64,000 bases of DNA from Coptis chinensis (taxonomy: Eukaryota; Streptophyta; Magnoliopsida; Ranunculales; Ranunculaceae): contig CM027384.1 of assembly GCA_015680905.1 (NCBI GenBank), positions 75,177,501 to 75,241,500 on the forward strand. The letters are read 5' to 3'. A model generated the notes under the pieces. That model was not told where the DNA came from and ran no database searches. It was given only the letters and a program-made list of their open reading frames with translations. This document shows, piece after piece, positions 58,320 to 64,000 of this stretch; positions within the stretch are counted from its first letter, which is position 1, and each line of letters starts with the position of its first letter. Made by a program: the position numbers and the translations under genes.

Positions 58320-58810
58320 GGTCGGTAGTTTGTCTGGGATTGTGGTTTTCCCTCTAGTTGCTTCTGTGACACCTTCCATCCCTGCCTGGTCGGACCTGTC
58401 TGGGATGGCAGTTTTTCTCAAATCTGCGAGGTCGGCCTTCCCTGTCAGGTCGGTCCAGTCTAGGATGAAGGTTTTCCTTATACTTTTTTTCGTGACGCCT
58501 TTTTTCCCCAATGCGGGACGGACTGTCTAGGATGGCGATTTTCCATAAATCTGCGAGGTCGGCCTTCCCTGTCAGGTCGGTCCAGTCTGGGATGAAGTTT
58601 TTTCTTATACTTTCTTCCGCGACACCTTGTTTCCCTGTCTGGACGGACCTGTCTAGGATGGCGATTTTCCGCAAATCTGCGAGGTCGGCCTTCCCTGTCA
58701 GGTCGGACCAATCTGGGATGAAGTTTTTCTTTATACTTTCTTCCGCGACGCCTTCTTTCAGAGGTGTTTGTACCGCCGTTTGCGGTAGCGGCGGCAGCGG
58801 TGTTGCTGCT
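58320..58810 (-). repeat. Tandem repeat in gag tail, about 127-bp unit
   Basis: Three to four units contain TCTGCGAGGTCGGCCTTCCC and GTCCAGTCTGGGATGAAG. Read on the minus strand they code for a basic repeat (DREGRPRRF and NRHPRQVRPDRE), probably an RNA-binding gag tail. Confidence 0.85.
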
Positions 58811-58953
58811 TTCCGGCACCTAGTAACAAAAGTATATAACTTTTAGTCACGTTGTTGCTTGATGTTCAAAAGTGAGTCGACATCCTTTGGCGTCTTGCAA
58901 TTGTGGCGGGAACGATTAACAAACTGATTTTCTAGTTCATTGTATTGGTGAAT

Positions 58954-60078
58954 TTATCTTGAAGGCAACTCACTAAACCAGCGTAATGCTTCTCCCTTTA
59001 GAGTTGATGGAAAGAGCTTACACATGAGCGGATCATCTCCACCCCATAACACCAACTTATTTTTGAACAATAGAACATGCAAGCCAGGATCTCCTTCCGA
59101 CTCATTATAAAGTTCAAAATCGGGTTTTTTGAAATCGGGATGGTGGTAAGTTTCCTGAATGTCGAGCGAAAACTTATCAAGTACACCATCATCGACTGTC
59201 AAGTTTTCATTCTTACATCTCTTGACTCTCTATCGTTAAGTTCTTTTGTAATCAACTCTTTCAATTGTTGTTATGTTAGAGTTAAAGTATTGGCTCGAAC
59301 AACTGGACGCCCCCGGTCGTGCCCATGTGGAGAAGGATACCTTCCATTATCTCTTATTGGAGTTAGAGATCTTTGGCGCACGCATACGATCGACTCAATC
59401 GGGTGATTGTCTTTGTCTATCCCTGTAACGAGCCTGTCTAGGCCGGTAGTCACCCTTGGCCGGGTGGTCGGTATAATTATACCACTTCTCCATGTTTTGT
59501 TGCTCTTGTCTGGGATGCCCGCCTTTCCAGTCATGTCGGACATATCTCGGATGGCGGTCTTCCTTGAAATTGCTTCTCAGAGGTAAATCTTCCATTTGAG
59601 ATCGGACATGTTTAGGGTAGTAGTTATCCCTGCCAATCCGATTCTCCCCATAAGTACAGGTAATAGGGTCATCATTACTTTTAGAGTGTGCACTGGTTGA
59701 TTGTGTTTGAGAAATAACACGTTGTTGAGGACGATGAAGTGGATCTTCAAGACGGTCCCATACCTTTGGAATGGCTGCGTCCCCTTCGTGGTCGCCTGAT
59801 GTTGTTGAATTTGCAGCCTCGTCCACCGGCCTTTGCCTCTTTGCCAGATTCCTTCTGAAGTTCCTATTTCAAATTTTTGACTCATCGTAACTCACGCTCA
59901 ATCGTATTAGGAGTGGCGGTGGCGCTGCTACGGTTGGATGTTGAGAATTGATCTTACCACTAGGAGCAACTTGATTGTTCAACGGTTCTTGCATTGGCCG
60001 ATTTGAATTTCGAAGGTTGCAATTCCTATTAGCAGGAGGAATATGTTGACTATTTGGTATGCTTTTTGTGCTTACCAT
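58954..60078 (-). pseudogene. Gag of the 7.6-kb gypsy element
   Basis: It starts at an ATG 35 bases inside the primer-binding site (60,078; MVSTKSIPNSQH). It runs through frameshifted pieces (DRLEDPLHRPQQRVISQTQ; YTDHPAKGDYRPRQARYRDR) to the conserved capsid part at 58,954-59,202: KKPDFELYNESEGDPGLHV, LMCKLFPSTLKGEALRWF and SELPSRS. The last block (LF...L.G.A..WF..LP) is the retrotransposon gag signature. It is broken by several shifts and would package the RNA. Confidence 0.82.
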
Positions 60079-60112
60079 CTTGATTGTTTCACGTGATAAT
60101 GAATTCTAAAGT

Positions 60113-60129
60113 CCCCACAGACGGCGCCA
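60113..60129 (-). promoter_or_regulatory. Primer-binding site
   Basis: Four bases inside the 5' LTR the minus strand reads TGGCGCCGTCTGTGGGG. TGGCGCCG-type sequences at this place are typical plant gypsy tRNA primer sites. I do not assign the tRNA. Confidence 0.8.
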
Positions 60130-60133
60130 ATTA

Positions 60134-60591
60134 TGTTTCGGCAGTAAACTGCTTCAACACAACGAGAGCAATGGTAAAGAACGCACTAAGAAACAGAGGA
60201 ATTTGATGTTGGGGGAGATGAAACTGAACCAAATAATGGCTGCCTACGTACCCAAGATCTATTCTATAGGGATCAAGTTTCCACGTAGTTCCTTATGAAA
60301 AATAATGTGGTATTTATATAGGTAGAGTAGAGAGTCCTTGTAGCTCAAGTAATCTTGTAGCTTGAGTAATTGTGATAGAATATAACTGTCAACTGATAAT
60401 TATCTCTTTGATAATAAATGAATCTGGACATAAATTAATGTATATTAGTGGCAAGCCATGTGGCTAAGGTTCAGCCTTAGACACATGAGTTAATGGTATT
60501 GATTCATGGTATTACGAATTGGGCTTTAGCCCTGTCGATTAAATGAATAAAGTACTAATGAACGTTTGCCACGTAGGTGGGGGTCGAAACA
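60134..60591 (-). repeat. 5' LTR (458 bp)
   Basis: This is the LTR next to the primer-binding site, so it is the 5' LTR. It is 17 bp shorter than its partner because of two gaps near the outer end. Confidence 0.92.
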
Positions 60592-60743
60592 GAAGTCGTT
60601 GTTTTCGACCCCCTATCTCTCTTCTTGTCAAGCTTAGGCGCGTCACCGCGACCCGAAGAGAAACCGCCGCCACCAAACAACTTCTTTACACCCTTGAATA
60701 TATTTTTCACTACATTCTTGATATTCTTTGATCGAGGACCCAT

Positions 60744-63060
60744 TGCTACAAAGAAAAATAAAACAAGTATTAGTAACTATAATAAGTTTAATCAAATATA
60801 TACCTATGTTACAAACTTGGTCACTCACACAAGTGACCAAGTTACCCAAATGCTAAACATAACATAACATAACTTCAACCACCCCAATTCAGTCCCCTCT
60901 ACCATTAACATCCAACAAATACCCAAACAAAAACAATGAAATACAACTACTAATTGAAACCAAGTACTTAAGAACCAACAAGTGCTCGACGAGTCTTTTA
61001 GAGACAATTTGCAACAATTAATAAGTTACATAAAAAGCAGGAAGAGTTGGATACAACACTGGGAAAAACCATAACCAAATAAACCCAATTAAACAGTAAA
61101 TCAAATCACAGAACGTCGAAAACTATCACCAATCAAATGGATAGCATTTAAGGGGTGCTTTCAAAGTGCCAACAAATGCAAACAGAGTTCATACCGAACA
61201 AAATGCATTCGAGACACAAACTACTTGTACTTATCTAGAGTGCTTTCAGTGTCCACAATTGTCATGTATTCAAGAAAAAAAATACAATTGTCAGGGCAAC
61301 AAATAGAATGTGACGCGCCCAATGTTTTTGATGCATACTTCCTACATAACGTTTATATTCCTAAATATTTGCATTTAACACTCTCTTCCTTATCCTATAC
61401 CAATTTAACATTGCTCCATCTTGAAAACATAGCATCATAGATCCCATTGAAACCATCTAATATAATCTTTGAAATTAAAGATCCGTTAGACATTTCGAAC
61501 TATGCCAGCATTATTCATAGAAAACTGTATATTGCGAACCTAGGCTCATAAGGAAGAAAAGGTCACTATCAAGATTACAATAAGAAGATGCAATAATTTA
61601 CTATTTCTAACAACTAGACCATTTCCATTAAGCTACTAATTAATGTCAAATCCATATTTAAACCAAAAAAAAAATACTTACAAAAAACATCATAGACACA
61701 AACTACTTGTTCTTATCTAGAGTGCTTTAAGTGTCCACAACTAGGTGCGCTTTCAGTGTATCAACGATTACCGTCAACGATTCAAAATGATAGCATTCCA
61801 CTATACGCTAGGTGCTTATAAATCAATACACTGAAAGTACTAGTGGAATGTAAGCGTATAGTGGAATGTAGCACTTATAAACTCAAGATAAGTAGCGTAT
61901 AGTGCTTTCAATGTATCACCTAGTACCTAAGTGCTAAATGATTACCATCAACGATTCAAAATGATTACTATTAAGAAAGATTCTTAGCCGTATAGTCCAC
62001 ACCTCAATGATTTGAAGAGCTTGGTTCGACGATGTGATAAAAGACAAGATTGATCAAATTAAAAAAAAAACACAAAATCACTGACTTACAAGCAAAATGC
62101 GAATGCCACAGTATTGCACTAGTTTACCTTGAAAATGCAGATCCAAATGCTGATTACAATCGGTGCCACAATCCAAATGTAGATCCAATATCCAAATGTT
62201 GTCCTTGAAAATGTTGATTACAATCGGTGCCACATATCCAAATGAAACTTGAATTAAAATGACCCAACCAAAATAAAGGTTGAATGTTTTGAGTTTGCTT
62301 ACCAGGAGACGACAGCTTGTGGGTCTTGAATTAAAACTACAAGAAAACAAGAAAACAAAGGTTTGGTTTTGAGTTTTTTTCGTTACAAAGCTCGAAGGGT
62401 TTTTTAGGCTTACGCGAGAGAGATGATACCGGTTGAGGTGGTTTTTCCGGTTTCGCGATTTAGGTGGGGGTGTACTGGGCTTTGCTGTTTGGGCTTGGGA
62501 TGGAGGCTGCCCAATCCAATTTGTGTGGCGCCCAATACAAGACTCTTCCATTAATCTTCTCATTGGATTTTCTAATAGTTTTGCAAGAGTTCTCACCTGT
62601 GTCACAATGTCAGCTTCCCAGTCATTAATAAGCTCTTTAGTATGATGACTCAGAGACTAAACCCGTTTTGAGCCGTGTTATTTTATAAACAATAGCGAAT
62701 CAACTTGCTACCTTCCATTCTCTATAATCTTCTCAATCTTAGGACTTAAGCATTTCCCTGTATCCATGTACGAGTAATACTATACACACCAACAGTTTTA
62801 CTAACAAACAACACTAACTGACGTGGTTACCCCAATTTCTGCTAACTAGGATTTCCACTAACAAAACAAAGCCTAAATAATTTTCGCCTCCGCTCTGTTT
62901 TATGAGTACTCCTGTTTCATTTCCAATTTTATTTTCCCTCCACCCATCGTGATTTCCACTAACAGGCAAAAAAAAACATGAAACTGTTAAATAAGAAGAT
63001 TAGAGAGAGAGATACAAATTCATCAAAATAACACCAAAATTAACTCGACTTTTGCACCAG
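60744..63060. other. Upstream region of the MULE 2 PMD gene; no gene recognised
   Basis: AT-rich DNA. A segment with ACAAACTACTTGTACTTATC and TAGAGTGCTTTCAGTGTCCA occurs at 61,216-61,256 and again at 61,697-61,737, followed by several short repeats of GTGCTTTCAGTGTATCA and GATTACCATCAACGATTCAA (61.74-61.96 kb). A 175-codon minus frame at 62,078-62,605 is low complexity and not convincing. A weak match to the MULE end repeat lies at 62,502-62,515. Confidence 0.45.
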
Positions 63061-63358
63061 TAGCTAACAGCCTAACACAAAATAGACACCAATAGCTAAC
63101 ACAAAACAAACACCAATAGCTAACACAAAACAAACACCAATTTGCCATCAACCTACAAGTAATCCATTTACAATCCACTGGTTCAAAACTTCAGAGACAC
63201 CAAGAGTGGTTCAAACTATTGCAGCCTAACACAAAATAGACACCAGTAGCTAACACAAAACAAACACCAATTTGTCATCAACCTACAAGTAATCCATTTA
63301 CAATCCACTGGTTCAAAACTTCAGAGACACCAAGAGTGGTTCAAACTATTGCACCAGT
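63060..63358 (+). repeat. Direct duplication of about 150 bp
   Basis: The segment AACACAAAACAAACACCAAT, then CATCAACCTACAAGTAATCC and ACTTCAGAGACACCAAGAGT, is present twice (about 63,066-63,221 and 63,222-63,358). It lies just 3' of the minus-strand gene that ends at 63,361, so it falls in that gene's 3' UTR or beyond. Confidence 0.85.
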
Positions 63359-63360
63359 AG

Positions 63361-64000
63361 CTAACGCAACTGTCTTGGTTCCCTTGATGAGTCTTTATTG
63401 AGAAAAACGTTTAGCTTTTTAGATTGGATTTCATTACTAGTATGAAACATAGATGGTGGTGTACAAGCACCGAACTGACGAACTAGGTGGTGAGATCCAA
63501 GATGTCCATGATCACTTAACTGTTGAGGTGTGAAGTGCCCCTGCTTCCGATACGTTAAAAAATTGAAATAAGTGAACCAGTTAAGAAATTAGAACAAATA
63601 AAAAAATTACAAATAAATAAGTACACAAAAAATGTTTGTGTGTTTATCAAACCATGAGTAGTGAATGAAATTCTCCAAATCTTGGTTGGTTGAGCATCAA
63701 TGAGCCTAAAGGATTGCATTGCTCCTATTCCAAACATTAGGTCAATAAAAAATATAAAATAATAATACCTACAGAAACACTAGATAAGAAGATAACAACA
63801 TTGCATACCATATTTTGAAATTTTTGTTGTATGTTATATATGTTGGAGTCATATATCGAGCCATTTAAATCTGGCAGTACACTCTGGAACACAAACGAAA
63901 AATTATGTATAAGAAATCACAAAGCATCAATCAATTATTAGCTTAGGAAAACATAAAACAACATCTACTCACATGATGCTTTAAGAAAGAAGTTACTACA
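63361..64000 (-). CDS. 3' end of an unrecognised multi-exon gene (continues past the window)
   Basis: Four exons join in phase 0 with GT-AG borders: up to 63,973 (ends SFLKHH), 63,883-63,809 (SVLPDLNGSIYDSN to QQKFQNM), 63,724-63,653 (EQCNPLGSLMLNQPRFGEFH to LLM) and 63,540-63,361 (GHFTPQQLSDHGHLGSHHLV to SSREPRQLR and a TAG stop). That gives 117 residues from the window edge. Exact phase agreement over three introns argues for a real gene. It is rich in Gln, His, Asn and Ser, as in disordered tails of plant regulatory proteins. I do not recognise the family; the N-terminal part lies right of the window. Confidence is good for the gene, none for function. Confidence 0.7.

Larger units (their letters stand above)
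52955..60591 (-). mobile_element. 7.6-kb non-autonomous Ty3/gypsy (Tat-like) retrotransposon
   Basis: Paired LTRs (52,955-53,429 and 60,134-60,591) start TGTTTCGGCA and end GTCGAAACA. Flanks are GAAGC and GAAGT, a 5-bp duplication with one change. The primer-binding site lies inside the right LTR and a purine tract inside the left, so the element is on the minus strand. Order: gag, a repeat-rich gag tail, RT, RNase H, a 12-copy tandem array, a region with an antisense promoter, then 3' LTR. Protease, the start of RT and integrase are missing. LTRs differ by about ten substitutions and two short gaps by eye, so insertion is fairly recent. A tandem array and antisense unit near the 3' LTR recall the Tat/Ogre/Grande lineage. 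Confidence 0.92.
51605..60743 (-). pseudogene. PMD gene of MULE 2, split by an LTR retrotransposon
   Basis: Exon 1 starts at the ATG at 60,743 (MGPRSKNIKN, then GVKKLFGGGGFSSGRG) and runs to 60,592, where the retrotransposon enters. It resumes at 52,954 in the same frame (TSIRRGDR), passes an acidic Asp/Glu-rich region and ends at 52,409 (HVAHDVWENK). Exon 2 begins at 52,324 (AERGVLKCVPHLSK). The PMD core reads VERxHPETNIFHMPFGEMTV then TLDDVSQIL; the Trp codon before HPE is TGA. More stops follow, and the domain continues (VRAYLRFFF, FTDKSGTGVLV, AAILAFMYRGLGTAM) to about 51,605. It converges on the transposase-OTU gene. It is dead through both the insertion and the stops. Confidence 0.85.
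46196..62515. mobile_element. Probable second Mutator-like element (MULE 2), edges uncertain
   Basis: The core is a FAR1-type transposase joined to an OTU domain on the plus strand, facing a PMD gene on the minus strand, the same layout as MULE 1. The left limit is set where DNA begins to resemble the terminal repeat of the element at 11,299-12,045 (TTGGGC, an A-run, ATATTACAA, TTGCCAT, GTCC). A weak inverted partner, ATTGGGCAGCCTCC reversed, ends at 62,515. No target duplication was found, so the outer limits are a hypothesis. It contains the 7.6-kb LTR retrotransposon; without it the element would be about 8.7 kb, near the size of MULE 1. Confidence 0.4.

Noticed and set aside
62078-62605. 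175-codon minus-strand frame
   Set aside because: Composition is repetitive and follows DNA duplications (repeated CGTDCN-like text); no family resemblance and no splice or start support.

Overview
This window is plant nuclear DNA, most likely from an AT-rich flowering plant genome, probably a eudicot. The evidence is spliced genes with GT-AG introns, plant-type Ty3/gypsy, LINE, PIF/Harbinger and Mutator-like (MULE) elements, plant mobile domain (PMD) genes, and a decapping-protein gene with a plant-like exon structure. I cannot name the species. No tRNA, rRNA, organelle block or CRISPR array was found.

Layout. From 1 to about 6.1 kb is a badly decayed Ty3/gypsy polyprotein on the minus strand, in the order gag, protease, RT, RNase H, integrase. 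From 7.4 to 11.1 kb are gene fragments: a ubiquitin-derived pseudogene and a truncated F-box gene. From 11.3 to 13.3 kb are two short inverted-repeat elements, one with a perfect 9-bp target duplication (TSD). At 13,733-21,692 is a complete MULE about 8 kb long, with terminal inverted repeats and a perfect 9-bp TSD. It carries a truncated transposase gene (DNA-binding part only) and a convergent PMD pseudogene. It sits inside an intron of a broken alpha-mannosidase gene (exons at 21,758-23,351). A LINE occupies about 24.4-28.9 kb. A PIF/Harbinger element (29,990-34,742, TTA target duplication) contains a solo LTR. A second Harbinger fragment, itself hit by a small element with a 9-bp TSD, ends just upstream of the DCP1 gene.

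Intact host genes are few. DCP1 (36,532-42,059, eight exons, 371 aa) is complete and certain. An F-box/LRR gene follows at 42,768-43,568. At the right edge the last four exons of an unrecognised gene (63,361 to beyond 64,000, minus strand) can be assembled with consistent splice phases. The stretch from 46.2 to about 62.5 kb looks like a second, larger MULE. Its transposase is joined to an OTU-type cysteine-protease domain, and it again faces a PMD gene. Exon 1 of that PMD gene is split by a 7.6-kb non-autonomous Ty3/gypsy element (52,955-60,591) with paired LTRs, primer-binding site, polypurine tract, a 12-copy tandem array and a promoter-like TATA box in antisense orientation.

How it fits together. 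The window is a small gene island (DCP1 and F-box) between layers of nested transposons. The most interesting theme is the repeated MULE architecture of transposase facing a PMD gene, with an OTU protease fused to the transposase in one copy and a stand-alone DNA-binding transposase remnant in the other. The order of insertion can be read from target duplications: gypsy into PMD into MULE; solo LTR into Harbinger; MITE into a Harbinger fragment; MULE into mannosidase.
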